Shown here piece after piece: positions 46,082-57,814 of a stretch of DNA of 64,000 bases. The position numbers and the translations under genes were made by a program. Location: contig NC_068939.1 of NCBI RefSeq assembly GCF_016801865.2, positions 72,282,100 to 72,346,099 of the forward strand, in the 5' to 3' direction. Within the stretch, counting starts at the first letter, position 1, and each line of letters begins with the position of its first letter. This DNA is from Culex pipiens pallens (taxonomy: Eukaryota > Arthropoda > Insecta > Diptera > Culicidae). A model generated the notes under the pieces. It had not been told where the DNA came from, ran no database searches, and saw nothing but the letters and a program-made list of their open reading frames with translations.

Positions 46082-46180
46082 CACGTGGGGGGTCACCAGC
46101 CGTGTGGGGCAGGTTCTTCTATAGAGTATCACTCTTTTTGGTATAAAATGTCGCGAATGTTGGAGGAAATTCATCAGTGC
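46082..46180 (+). promoter_or_regulatory. Pdf core promoter: E-box, TATA box, initiator
   Basis: CACGTG at 46082-46087, TATAAAA at 46142-46148, and an initiator-like TCAGT at 46174-46178. The A at 46176 is 34 bp after the first T of the TATA box. This predicts a 5' UTR of about 95 bases. The E-box is the canonical site of CLOCK/CYCLE-type bHLH factors; its use here is inferred. Confidence 0.6.
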
Positions 46181-46270
46181 TTCATCACGCCAAGGATTAC
46201 CAACACTCACAGGACTAGCTCTACCGAGGATTATTCTCAGTTTTATTGCTTCCAGCAAAGAATAAACAGA

Positions 46271-49200
46271 ATGGTCAACGTCAGTGGAATCTGCTTCGTG
46301 CTGTTCTGTCTGTGTCTGCGAGTGAGCATCGCGATGCCATCCTACGACGACGAAAACAGGCTGGCAGTGGATAAGGAAGTGAGTTTTGTAGTGCAGTGTG
46401 TAAATGAGTGATGAATATATTGGAAGTTCTAGGAATATTTTTTTTTATTTCCTGCGTGTGAAGACTGTTATATTCGTTAAATTTTGGTTCAGGCCAAGCC
46501 AAATGAAACAATCGATTGGATAATATTTCATATGACTAATAATTTAGACGAATTAGTCAAAAAAGTGTTTCATTCAACTGAATATCTGATAAAACCTGCT
46601 ACACGCTCCTCATGTTAGAAAAAATCACAGAAATAATCAGTTAACAATAACCTTAACGGATTAAAACTTATTTTGTAATTTAAAGCTCCGCTTGGAAATT
46701 TTGGCTAAGTATATCCGTACAATTCAGCAATTGGGTCCTAAAATGAAGCTTAGATTGCTGATATTATTGTTTACAGCGATAAAGCTTATTTTTCTGAGTA
46801 CAATGACCCTTTGTACGACCACAAAGAGTTTAAAATGGATTTTTAAATCAATTTTGAAAAATTAACCTCGCGGTCCTACTTGACAGCTCGTTCCAAGGGG
46901 ACCATAGTTGATCCATCGAAAAAATGTTGTCTTGTCAAAACAAATTTTTTGCGTTAAAATAAAAAAAAGTGATTAGAAATGGGTTTTAATCGTGTTTTTT
47001 ACCGTTGTACATAAAAATTGACATAGGGCTTTAGTACCCAATTGGGTCCAGAAGTGAAGCTTAGATTGCTGATGTTATTGTTTACAGCGATAAAGCTTAT
47101 TTTTCTGAGCACAATGACCCATTGTACGATCACAAAGAGTTTAAAATGGATTTTCAATAAATTTTGAAAAATTAACCTCGCGGTCCTTCTTGACAGAAAA
47201 GGTCCTTCTTGACAGCTCTTTCCAAGGGGACCATAGTTGATCCATCGAAAAAAATGTTGTCTTGTCTCTTTAACTCTTTAACAAAATCTAACAAAAAATT
47301 TCTTGACAATTTTAATCCTTTGCATAATTCAAAATTATATGTTTCTATGTCAAAATGTTCAATTATTTGATTTTGATATTCTTATCGCAACGATTTGTTT
47401 GTCTTTCAACATGTTTTTGTTAAATTAGGTCACTGAAATTTTATTTTAGTTTTTGTCCCCTCCTTATAATTTTCCAAAAAATTAAGGGATATTTTTTTTC
47501 TAAATTTTCAACTAAAAAATTGTATTATCGATTTAAACTATTAACAGGTTGGACCCGAAGCCTAATTTTTCTGTTACATTCTTATTGGAATTCCATATAA
47601 ACTGTAACGAGAACTGCAGGCATCGGGTTCTGACTATTAAGAACCTTTCTCATTAAATGTGACAAAGTGTTTTTTTAGAAATTTAATATTTTGGAAGCAG
47701 CAGCATTGCTGAATTTATGTTGGGAGCACTGATAGCACTGCTCGTGAGTGTTCGGACATTATTTTTACTCCGCGTCTTTTTGTATTTTTTGCGTGTTTCG
47801 GTCCATAAAATATGTATAAAAGTGATGATAATGATTAATAACAACGCGTTGTAGTGGAAGAATATCGAGTTCTAAGGATTTCCCTTGAATTTCGTCGAAA
47901 AAAGACAGTTTTGTGTACCGGCCCGCAAAGATTTGTTTTTGTTTTTTTTTCATCTACGGGAGCTTTCGCGCGGTCCCACGTAGCGACGTTCGTTTTCTTT
48001 TGTTCCCACGGGAGCTGTCAAAAAGCTCGCGGGCTCGGGCGGTTGTTGCAGGAGAGCTTTCGAGCCGGGTTGCCAAATAAACGATAGAGGAATCTGTAAA
48101 TCAGATTTAGCAATCGGTTATGTTTTGTCACAGACTTTTCCAACGGTTTGCGCGTGCCGCGATAATTTTGTTTTAGGGTAAAAATTGTATGTTTTGTGGT
48201 CGATCCAGTTTTTGTTCGTGGTCTTGTTTACCACAAGATGACTAGGACGACAGGATGTATTCCGAAGCAGCATGAGAAAGCTCAAACTGCTCGTGATTGA
48301 GGACCCGCAGCTGGAAGACCGACGCTGCAAAAAGGACTAAAGCGACGACACTAAAGGATGTTTCAGAAAATTGGTGAGATCTATCCAAACTGAATCTTTC
48401 AATTGTTGCATACTTTCTGATCATTATTAAATACGCGCTAATCCCTGTTTTGCATTATGGGATTGGAAGTTTAAAGATAGATCGAGATTCCTTCTGATTC
48501 TTGCTTCTATGTTTAGGCGGGGCCAGACAATGCCCAATGACCTCGGAATTGGACCGCAAGGAGCTCTGTCATTCTGAAATGGGTCATTGGAAGCAGCGCG
48601 AGGGCTATCACCACCTAATACCCGGGACTGAGATAAGCTGTATCAGCATAAACAAAGCCTGATACAAATTATACTTTCCCATAATTTCGCTGCCGGCCAG
48701 CGGGTATTGGATTGGACCACACACACACAGCAGCATTGCTGAATTTATGTTGGAGCACTATGTGATACTTCTCGTTTAAAATGCATAAAAAATATGATTT
48801 AAATTGGCATTTAAATTCGTTTCCTTTTATAATTTTTCTTCAACAACTTTACTTTTAAACATTTAATTACAGTAAAAATTAATGATTTAGTAAAATATTG
48901 ATAAATATGGAATCTTTACATTAATTTAAATTAAACTATTATTGCAGGGACTTTATTTAGGTCATTTTTTTTAGTTTTGCCATTTTTTTTTTTAATAAAT
49001 AAACTATCAACAAACATTTGCATAAAAATATGATTACATTTTTTTATAACAATAATCCTTTAACACGAACTTTATGCAGGCTGAGAGGTTAACTTCAGAC
49101 ATTTCGACGGTAACATTTCAAAAGGCATCATGTACATTTTGACACTTTCTGGGTTATTGCATATTCTGAAAGTACTCCTAAAAAGCTACCTCTCCACCAA

Positions 49201-51002
49201 AAATGAGCAAAAGTTACTTCAGTTAAGTCTGTTTAATAATGATTTTAAATAAAGTAACATAAACAAAATCTCTGCCATAAGCAGTCCCTGTTTATATAGC
49301 CCTATCAATCTGTCAAACAAAAGACTGCATAAACCTCGTGACGAAAAAAAAGCATCATGAACAAAGCGCCATGTACATTCGGCGAAGAAAAACGAATCAT
49401 AACAAAGCGCCCCCCTCAATGACAGCAGGGTGATATCGACGTTGGTGATTTCAAAAGGTGTTATGTTTGTTTAACTCAAATAAAATTACGGAAATAATGT
49501 TTTATTGAATTTGGATGAACAAGTATCAATAAAAGCAACGTTTTTCATCGTTTGTTATTATTAGAACATCTTATTTTGCTTTTATATTAAAATGGGAATT
49601 GAAAATGGATGCTCAACATTCAAATGCGTTTTTCTCAAAACGCATGGTTTGTACATGATGCTTTTTGAAATGTTGGCGTCGATTTGCTGGTTTTAATAAA
49701 GCAGGTATTAGACTATGAAAAACAAACAAACTCGCACTTTTTGACAGTTTGTCAGTTTGCCTGCTTTGTTTGTTTGCCTGCATTTGTTTACAGAAACGTC
49801 AGCCTTCATACATTTTGAGTTATTTGCGAGTTTGGCGCAAACAAGTTTGGCAACCTCGTTTGTTTGTTTGTTTTTCGTATTGTAATGCCTGCTTAACATT
49901 TATCCCGATTTGAAACTGGATGTACAGTACTTGTTCGGTAACTGGGCGTTCATTAAAAGGACTGCAGCCCAACAATGACAAACCGAATTGGTCAAGGGGT
50001 CAACTGATGCAAAAATCAATTTCAATAAATTAACAAAACCTGTTTTGAATTTCAACTCACGCAAACAAAAGAAAGTTGCAATGCAAGCTCTGGAAATAAA
50101 TTTGTGGAATTTTATTTTTTACATTTTATTGAGAAAATATGATGCATCGGTGGACCCTCGCTACTTTTCGTCCACCCCAGCTAAGTTTTCATTTAAATTT
50201 ACTATTTCTGGACCCCGGAGAGTCATAGTCATTTGTAAATGTTTGTGTGAGATTTTGAAAGAAAAAATAAAACTATTTGTTGTTTCGAAACGTCAATCCT
50301 GTTTCTGGATTTCATTGCATAGAATTCATATGAAAACCTGCAAAAAATGAATTACATGCGCCTCATCAACATCTAGTAAAATTCAGTAGTCTGCACTATT
50401 TTTTTTAAAGCTCAATAAAAAAATGACAGCTGACGTTTTAAACAAGCAAAAAAAACTGTTATAAGTAATATCTTGGAAGGTGTTTTCTGTTAGAAAGCCA
50501 CTCACATATTTTTTTTAGAAAGATATTTGAAAGGCCTGTTCGATGAGTTATATAGCTTGAAGATCTTACAACACAAAGAGACAAAGAGACTTGGAAATTA
50601 GATTTTTTTTTGTGATAATCTGACTAACCTGTAATTTTAGTGTTTTTTAAGATTTCCTGTAAGCTATTGTGTTTCATATGTTTATTGAAGCTTTTAAAAA
50701 AACACTAGAATTATTTCTTTAAATACGAAAAAAATCATTTATTCATGTTCGACTTCTTCTTCCAGGCCTACATCCGGCAGCTCGCGGAATGGCTCGCGAA
50801 CCAATCGGCCTCGTCGCTGGTCGCGTCCAACGACATCTACAGCCTGCCGCCGTGTCGGCCGTGCTTCTACCCGAGCTACCAGACGGAAAGCGCCGGCGGT
50901 CCCGCGGCCACCATGTCCCACAATCCGTACAGCAAACGGAACTCCGAGCTGATCAACTCACTGCTCAGTCTGCCCAAGGACATGAACAACGCCGGCAAAT
51001 AG
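46271..51002 (+). CDS. Pdf: Pigment-dispersing factor (PDF) neuropeptide precursor
   Basis: Encodes the amidated circadian output neuropeptide released from clock neurons. Exons 46271-46378 and 50766-51002 (GT-AG, phase 0) give 345 bp and 114 residues. The precursor starts with a signal peptide (MVNVSGICFVLFCLCL, cleavage probably near IAMPS). It continues with a PDF-associated spacer and, after the dibasic site KR, the mature peptide NSELINSLLSLPKDMNNA. This is followed by GK and the stop, so the glycine supplies the C-terminal amide. The layout equals that of other insect Pdf genes, and the mature peptide differs from the fly peptide at two positions, as I recall it. The 4387 bp intron is packed with MITEs. 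Signals AATAAA lie downstream, for example 51263-51268. Confidence 0.96.
46731..47275 (-). mobile_element. Two MITE family A copies in tandem
   Basis: One full minus-orientation copy (46731-47041) is followed directly by a second (47042-about 47275) that lacks its far end. The junction reads CCCAATTGGGTCC, with no spacer. The arrangement suggests insertion of one copy at the end of another, or duplication. Confidence 0.75.
47276..49103. repeat. Pdf intron DNA with probable retroelement remnant
   Basis: A 24 bp match ending in CTGAATTTATGTTG, followed by near-identical bases, occurs at about 47700 and 48730, some 1 kb apart. The GC-richer sequence between (47860-48700) resembles untranslated retroelement DNA but has no clear reverse transcriptase. 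No host gene seen. Confidence 0.45.
49104..49682 (-). mobile_element. MITE family G copy 2
   Basis: Reverse-oriented relative of 23989-24570, with the same ends and the same TATATA-containing middle. Lies inside the Pdf intron. Confidence 0.8.
49701..50040. mobile_element. Palindromic MITE copy 2 and partial TACAGTA MITE
   Basis: 49701-49892 is related to the small palindromic MITE at 8543-8720 (ends AGCAGGTATTAGAC and TGTAATGCCTGCT). 49923-50040 matches the left third of the element at 28721-29054. Confidence 0.65.
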
Positions 51003-51593
51003 GGTGGTTCATAGGTTGTGCTGCTGCAGGAATTTTCAGCAGGGAGTGCACTGAAGCTCTCAAATTAAAAATAAAAATCAAATTATGATCTCAAATTCGC
51101 GCAAAACCACGTGTCCAATACAATACCACCCTGCCCGAGAATGCCACTGACAATTTTCGTTCGTTCGTTCGTTAGTTCTTCTGCATTAGATAAGAGTGAC
51201 GTCAAGAAAAGAATGATGCACGCAAATCCATATTGATGTTTAAGAAAGATGAAGAATGTTTAAATAAAGATACTTTGGTTGAATAATGGTGTTGTTTTTG
51301 TTTATGAGTGGGCAAATGATTCTAGGTTTTATTGTTTCGATCACGTTGTTCATCTCTGCCCACGCGCCATCTAAATAAACTTGTGATTTTATTTATACTT
51401 TTGCAGCTTATTTTAAATCACTTTGGCTATTTCTGTACTGGAAGTGCGTATATTTTTTAAAGTGTATGTTTAACCAATACAGTTTTCCACAGGCCGGCTA
51501 CGAAATTACGAGAAACTATTTCGTTTGCTTTTTTTCAATTCATTTATTTTTCACGAAATAAGTAAACCTCCAAATCTTTAATCATAGCTTATT

Positions 51594-51915
51594 TCAACAC
51601 TCAGAATGAGCAACGCAAATATGTTCTCTGTTCAGGACCTTTCCATTGGGGCAGCCACAGCGTGCGGGAAAGCATATAATTGGGCAAATCGTATGCTTGG
51701 TTTCACACGTTCGCTCCTCCTGGCACACACCACACGGTGAGAATACCAGACTGTCGGGACCTGCAAGTTTATTTAAAGTCGAAAATTTTAACCACCCTTT
51801 ACTTTGTCGCCTTAATAAAAATTAAATACTTACAATTTGGCCGCGAAGGTTTAGAAGAAACATCAGCTATCAGGGCAACGGTGACGACTAATGCCAGGAA
51901 GATGAAGTGCTTCAT
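51594..51915 (-). CDS. Small secreted TIL-domain protease inhibitor, gene 1
   Basis: Exons 51834-51915 and 51594-51760 (GT-AG, 73 bp intron) encode 82 residues: a signal peptide (MKHFIFLALVVTVALI), then a domain with ten cysteines. The order includes CGVC, ERTC, CPIIC, RCGCPNGKVLN, a late C and a final EC. This is the spacing of Ascaris-type trypsin inhibitor-like (TIL) domains, which in insects act as secreted serine protease inhibitors. The reactive-site target cannot be told. A TATA box, TATAAAA, lies at about 52002-52008 (minus strand). Not near other genes of a pathway; two intact paralogs and a broken one lie within 11 kb. Confidence 0.88.
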
Positions 51916-52229
51916 TTTGAACTTAGAAGCAACAAGTGAGGTACCTATTTCCTTTCTGGTGGTTATTTAACACTGACAACGATTTCATCTCAGGAAACTC
52001 ATTTTATACGTCCCTAATTTTGGTCACACGTGCGTAAGTTTATGTAAACGAAGTCATCCAACAACTGATCTAGTTTCGTAGGACGGTTAGTATAAACAGT
52101 AAAGTGATTAACACTGATTAAGCATTTGGGTTGGCGATAACTGAAGTAATCGCACTTTACACACTAAAACCTCTGTGGCTTAAAACCTTTTTGTTTGCTT
52201 CTTTACTGTCCTGAAATTCATTTGAGCAA
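51916..52229. other. Promoter side of TIL gene 1
   Basis: Contains the TATA box of TIL gene 1 near 52005; otherwise nothing recognised. Confidence 0.45.
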
Positions 52230-52565
52230 TTGGGTACTAAAGCCCTATGTAAATTTTTATGTACAACGGTAAAAAACACGATTAAAAACCATTTCTGATC
52301 TTTTTTTTTTTTTCATTTTATTGCAAAAAAAAAAAAATTGACAAAACAACATTTTTTCGATGGATCAACTATGGTCCCCTTGGAACGAGCTGTCAGGTAT
52401 AGGAATTTTCTGTCAAGAAGGACCGCGAGGTTAATTTTTCAAAATTGATTTAAAAAGCCATTTTAAACTCTCTGTGGTCGAACAAAGGGTCATCGTACTC
52501 AGAAAAATAAGCTTTAACGATGAAAAAAATAATATCAGCAATCTAAGCTTCATTTTAGGACCCAA
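52230..52565 (+). mobile_element. MITE family A, full copy
   Basis: Ends TTGGGTACTAAAG and TTTTAGGACCCAA, internal sequence as in the other copies. It lies upstream of TIL gene 1. Confidence 0.8.
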
Positions 52566-52807
52566 CTCTCTGGGACTTCGGTAAATGAAAAATATTCGAA
52601 GATTGCACGTTTGGTATCATCCAAGGTTGTTAACGATAATCTATCGTTAACGTTATTTCGATAATTCTACGATAATGGACGATAAATCATTTTTAAAATC
52701 TTTCTAAAATCGACTTAATCCAACCATATCATGTTCAATTTTTCAATGCATTTACTAGAATATAGTTTTTTGAGAATTTAGTTAGTTTCAAAGTATAGAT
52801 ACTAGAG

Positions 52808-53519
52808 TGTAACAAAAATGACTTTTTGGCGGGCATTCAAGGGTTTTTTCCGGTGGGCGTATTGAGCCCAAATCCAAAATATGAGCTCGATTGGACGTAA
52901 CAGGAGCTGGCGCTCCGCCCTTCAATTTTAAATGGGATTTAACCCGTAAAAAAAGATTTTTTCAAAAATGTCACTTTTTGAGGCATTTTGGCAACTGAAG
53001 CGTTTATTTTCAACATCATTAGCGTGTAGGCCAGATCCTTGCGCATCTTTTGATATATATAACATTGAAATTTGGAGCAACCTGGAGCTCGGTACAGACC
53101 ATCAAAGTTTGGCATTTTTTCGAAAAATCGGGCCCGGCAAAATCAAATGGCGTCTAGGGCCTCGCGAGGCGCGACGCATATCTTTTTTGCCGGGACCGAT
53201 TTTTCGAAAAAATGCCAAACTTTGATGGTCTGTACCGAGCTCCAGGTTGCTCCAAATTTCAATGTTATATATATCAAAAGATGCGCAAGGACCTAGCCTA
53301 CACGCCAGTGATGTTTTTGGTAATCGCTTCAATGGCCAAAGTGCCTCAAAAAGTGACATTTTTGAAAAAATCTTTTTTTACGGGTTAAATCTTATTTAAA
53401 ATTGAATGGCGGAGCGCCAGCTCCTGTTACGTCCAATCAAGCTCATATTTTGGATTTGGGCTTAGTATGCCCACCGGAACAAACCCTTGAATGCCCGCCA
53501 AAAAGTCATTTTTGTTACA
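52808..53519. mobile_element. 712 bp near-perfect palindromic element
   Basis: TGTAACAAAAATGACTTTTT at the left matches the inverse of the right end through almost the whole 350 bp arms, including 'ggagctggcgctccgcc' in each. Opposite-strand ORFs are mirror images, so neither is a gene. The arms differ by few changes, which suggests recent origin. Confidence 0.8.
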
Positions 53520-53758
53520 TCCTAATAGATACTCAAAATTGTTCACAAAATACCGTATTTTTTCGAAAGTACTCAAATTGGCATAATTTGCAATATGGGT
53601 ACCAAACGGAGCGAAAATTTGTATCCTTTTTTAGCTTGTTAGAGTATTTTTGGAAAATACTACAATTTTCACATAATACAGTATTTTTTCGGAAATTCTC
53701 AAATTTTCTAAATATGCAATATGGGTATAAAACAAAGCGAAATTTGCATGCTTCAAAC

Positions 53759-54581
53759 TAGAGGTGGGCAAAAAAGAGCAGTTCACTGAAAAGAGCGAAT
53801 GAACCGTGGCTCACAAAAAAAAAGAACCGCGGTTCTTTTTTTAAACTCCGGTATTTTGAAAGAACCGTTTCAAGATGGCATGATTTTTGTTATAAATATA
53901 ATTTATTGAATTTACAAAAAAATAGTATTACATTTGTTTTTGAGAATTGAAAATGTAATTTTAAATATTTCAATGCTTATTAAAATTAATCCCAAAAGTA
54001 ACTGATTTTCTAAATAAAATTTAAAAAAAATTTTCATTGTGCAACTGATTCTACATTACAGTATTACCGGAATAGAAATTTGAGCATTTCAAATTGCATA
54101 ATTTGCAAAATATTACCAAAAATCTACTGAATAGTTAAGAAATTTTGAAAAAAAAAATAAGTGCTTTGGTCCGATTAAACTTTAGCGTTTATAGACTTTA
54201 TCGATTAAATCAGAATGTAGAAAAGAGTTCACAGCATATTTTCAGCATTAGTTCAATTCTTGCAGAAATAAACCCAATTTTAAAATTAATAGCATTTTTT
54301 CCAGCATCCTAGATTTAAGTTTAGATGCCATCCAATTACTCGAATGTTAAGGTTCGAGTTTGTTTTTCAAGGGCATCTTTTCGTTTTCAGTTTTATTTTT
54401 TTTACCAAATAACTTATAAAATTCCAATGAGAAAAAACTTATAAAATCACACGATTCTTAAAAAAAACCTTTTCATCCAAATTTTGAAAAAGAGCGAAAG
54501 AGCCTTTCAAAAGAGCGGCTCTTTTTAATGCGCGAACGAAAATGAGCGGCTCTTAAAAAAGAGCGGTTTTGCCCACCTCTA
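53759..54581. mobile_element. 823 bp hAT-like MITE, complete
   Basis: Ends TAGAGGTGGGCAAA and TTTGCCCACCTCTA allowing one mismatch, with CTTCAAAC directly outside both (53751-53758 and 54582-54589). Both the ends and the 8 bp duplication fit hAT transposons. No transposase. Confidence 0.88.
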
Positions 54582-54739
54582 CTTCAAACATACATTCAAA
54601 TTTTGTAAACCCATATTGCAAATTATGGAAATCTTAGTAGCTTAAAAAATTGCGATACTTTGTGAAAATTTTGGTGATGTAACGCAAAACATTATCAAGT
54701 GATAATACATTCAAAATTTCTCTCTAAAAAAGCTCTACG

Positions 54740-55070
54740 TAAAGTTTTATGTACAACGGTAAAAACACGATTAAAAATCATCTATGAATACTTTTTTTCA
54801 TTTTAATGCAAAAAAAAATAATTGAAAAGACAACATTTTTTCGATGGATCAACTATGGTCCCCTTGGAACGAGCTGTCAAGTAGGACCTTTTCAAGAAGG
54901 GTCGCAAGGTTAATTTTCAAGAAGGGTCGCAAGGTTAATTTTTTAAAATTGATTCAAAAATCCATTTTAAATCCATAGCTGTTGTACAAAGGGTCACTGT
55001 ACTCAGAAAAAAAAACTTTATCGTTGTGAATAATAATATAACAAATTTAAGCTTAATTGTAGTACCCAAT
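54740..55070 (+). mobile_element. MITE family A, diverged copy
   Basis: Has the 'ttttatgtacaacggtaaaa' and 'tggtccccttgg' blocks; the left end is lost and the right end reads GTAGTACCCAA. A short segment ('ttcaagaagggtcgcaaggt') is duplicated inside. Confidence 0.7.
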
Positions 55071-56063
55071 TGTTCTGAACTCAAAATCAATGAACATTCG
55101 TTTTAGTTTCTTGAGAGAAAAATGAAAAAAATATTGCTGACGGGTTCAGCATTTTAAAAGTGGAATTATTTTTTTCTGAAGGATTAAAAAAATGTTTGCT
55201 TCTTTTAGTGTTTGTGTCCGCAACCTTTAAAAAAGATAGAAAAAATCAATACTATATCTTGGAAACGGGGTACTTTATCAAAAAGGTACTTTTCGTACTT
55301 TTTGATTGCAAATTTAATTTTACATAAAAAAATAAGTTTTATGTAAATTTCGATTTTTTTCAAAAATCACAATTTTTTCTAAAATTCATCATTTTTTGAC
55401 GGTGAACCAATCTTAAGCGAAGTAGCTTGGTTCCAAGTATTTTATTTCCCAAGCATGCTTTTTTCCAGAATTTTTTAATTGGAATGTAATTTTATTAGAG
55501 ATAAATAAAATAAATGTATAGAATTCGGTTAGACGAGGTCAGATGATTTTTTTTTTATAAATATTACTTTGTTTTTTATAACTCGTCCAATATTCAGGTA
55601 AGAATATCTTAGCAACGATCTTCAAAGTCATAAAATGGAACATTAGTTAAATCCCAGATATCTTAAATGAATATTGGATGCTAGAGGAAATATAATCTTT
55701 CTCGGCACAATCCTATTATCAGCTTATCAAAACTTTCATCATGAATTACAACTCTCATAAAATGTTTTTGACTAATTCAAAGTAATCAATAGCTCAAATA
55801 ACAAACTGCAAATGTGACGAGTTTAGATCGATAAGCTTAGTGTGACGGATATGGGCACATTTCCCCTATTAGTTGACACTCAAATAAACTTTTTTTTGCT
55901 TGTTTTTCTATCCGAGATTATATCTCAGCAAAAATTTGGTCCAATCTTCTTTTTTAAGCAAATTTACAACAAGGTTTGCAATGGTGGTCGAGCCTTATCA
56001 TGACGTCTACAGGTAATAAAAGACACAACTCTGCTTGTGAAAAGTGTTCTGTTCGATGCAATA
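55071..56063. other. Intergenic, no gene seen
   Basis: AT-rich, with no repeat I can define. Confidence 0.4.
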
Positions 56064-56465
56064 GTCATCATCAAAAGCAAATCTTTGGATGTTCATCAAG
56101 AGAAAAAATCCGAAGGGAGCATGGTTCTCTTCTCTCGCGCACGAAAGATCGGTTAGAGGAATCTAAAAAAATCATTATCTTGATTATTCGGCGGAACATC
56201 TTTTTCACTACTACACTACAAGTGTAACGTTACACGTCGAAAAATGACCTGTCACATTTTGTAGATGGGCAATGTGTGTAAACAAAGTGAAATAAATAAT
56301 TTTAAGTGGTGCTGACAAGTTAATTTATAAAAAAAAAATCATCAGCAGACTGATTTCCTAGGAGAATTTCGGGAGCGATTTTCTTTTGCGTGATTCGCCT
56401 CCTCTCTCTTTCGATAATGAAGAAAGTCCGCAAGCGAAATTGATTGTTTTGCAAATTTCAAGTTT
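56064..56465. repeat. Left arm of a widely spaced inverted repeat
   Basis: The reverse complement of this segment occurs at about 60519-60838, with an extra piece of about 84 bp in the left arm (near 56206-56290). Part of it also recurs at 294-424. The arms surround TIL gene 2. Confidence 0.65.
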
Positions 56466-56477
56466 TTTTTAATGGTA

Positions 56478-56617
56478 ACGCTTAGAAACACAAACATTGT
56501 CACTGTTTAGAATTTTGTTGCGGAGACAGCCACAGCGCGGGGGATAGCACTTGAAGATACAAATTTGATTTGAAGTTGCACAAGTTCTCTCCTCTATACA
56601 CTCCGCACATCTGTTGA
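56478..56617 (-). pseudogene. Broken TIL-domain gene, exon 2 remnant
   Basis: On the minus strand the second-exon pattern is recognisable: GERTC-like start, CYPPRCGC, then KILNSDNVCV. A one-base loss breaks the frame just before the ERTC part. The second cysteine of the CGxC pair is tyrosine, and the last cysteine is gone. The upstream side ends where the pogo-like MITE begins at 56618, so the first exon was cut off or lost. Confidence 0.75.
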
Positions 56618-57814
56618 AAACCGTAGACTCGATTAGCCGAAGCCTCGTTTATCCGAAGTTTCGATTATCTGAAGTTCGATTGTCCGAAGGTTTGTATAGG
56701 ACTTCGGATAATCGAATCACGAACAAAAAAATGTTTTTTTTCGTTTTTTTCTTTTTTTTGTTTTAAACATCAAATTCGAGTTCTGCGACCCCATTTTAGT
56801 CAAATTTGAATAGTTGATTGCTTTTTAAGAGCGAGTCCACGAACAGGGCATACCCCTTTGTATGGGACGTCGTTTGGACCTCACCAATCTGCCTAAAATT
56901 TTCAGGGGTTGTTTGTACATATAAAACTAGCATCTGGCCAAAATATGAGCACTCTAGGTCAACGGGAAGTGGGTCAAATCGGGACACAAAGTTTGAAGGT
57001 TCAAAAACGTCAAAAATCTTAAAAAGGCTATAACTTAGGCAAAATTAAATTTATTTTCAAAATTCAAAATGCATCTGAAAGGGCTTAAAAAATGCAACAA
57101 AATGCAGGATAGAGCATCCCAATTGGTTAAAACTAAAGGGAGTAATTGGCATTTTAGTGAAAAAATAGCATAATTTTCAAACTCAAATGAAAAAGTGTTC
57201 CATCCAGATATCAACTCGGTTCGACCTGCAGCTTGTAGGGGACATCCGGGACTACCATCTGAGACAGAGAACGCTTTGGGTAAGGCAGTTTAACATATTA
57301 AATAGACACATTTCTCCCTGCATTTTGTTGCATTTTTTAAGCCCTTTCAGATGCATTTTGAATTTTGAAAATAAATTGAATTTTGCCTAAGTTATAGCCT
57401 TTTTAAGATTTTTGACGTTTTTGAACCTTCAAACTTTGTGTCCCGATTTGACCGACTTCCCGTTGACCTAGAGTGCTCATATTTTGGCCAGATGCTAGTT
57501 TTATATGTACAAACAACCCCTGGAAATTTTAGGCAGATTGGTGAGGTCGATGCGAGATGGGTATGCTTTGCTCGTGGACACGCTCTTAAATAATAAAATG
57601 CATTTTTTCAATATTTCGTCACCGCCATATTGGCCGCCATCTTCGATTAAAAAAAATGTAAATCACTTTAGCGTAGTTTAGGGGTCATACTTAAGCTCGA
57701 CAATCAAAAATAAGACAGCCAAAAAAATTTTTTTCCGTGATTCGATTATCCGAAGTTTCGATTATCCGAAGTGAAATTTTTCCGAGGCCTTCGGATAATC
57801 GAGTCTGGACTGTA
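56618..57814. mobile_element. Pogo/Tc1-like MITE interrupted by a TTAA foldback element
   Basis: The left end reads CGTAGACTCGATTAGCCGAA and the right end TAATCGAGTCTGGACTGTA; internal blocks match 42921-43485. The insert at 56829-57585 divides it. Confidence 0.75.
56829..57585. mobile_element. 757 bp foldback element with TTAA target duplication
   Basis: Ends GAGCGAGTCCACGA and TCGTGGACACGCTC, with TTAA outside both (56825-56828 and 57586-57589). The arms are inverse repeats for about 270 bp. TTAA targeting suggests piggyBac-type mobilisation. The ORFs on the two strands mirror each other and are not genes. Confidence 0.8.

Noticed and set aside
46043..46270. Upstream extension of the Pdf reading frame to 46043
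   Set aside because: A TATA box and initiator lie inside it, and the signal peptide begins at 46271, so the extension is promoter and 5' UTR.
47697..48762. LTR pair or target duplication at about 47.70 and 48.73 kb
   Set aside because: The match is only about 30 bp with flanking differences and no clear element structure between, so I list it only as a repeat remnant.
52968..53359. Two similar 85-residue ORFs on opposite strands
   Set aside because: Mirror images produced by a palindromic element.
56796..57033. ORFs on both strands in 56.8-57.5 kb
   Set aside because: They are inside the arms of the TTAA foldback and mirror each other.
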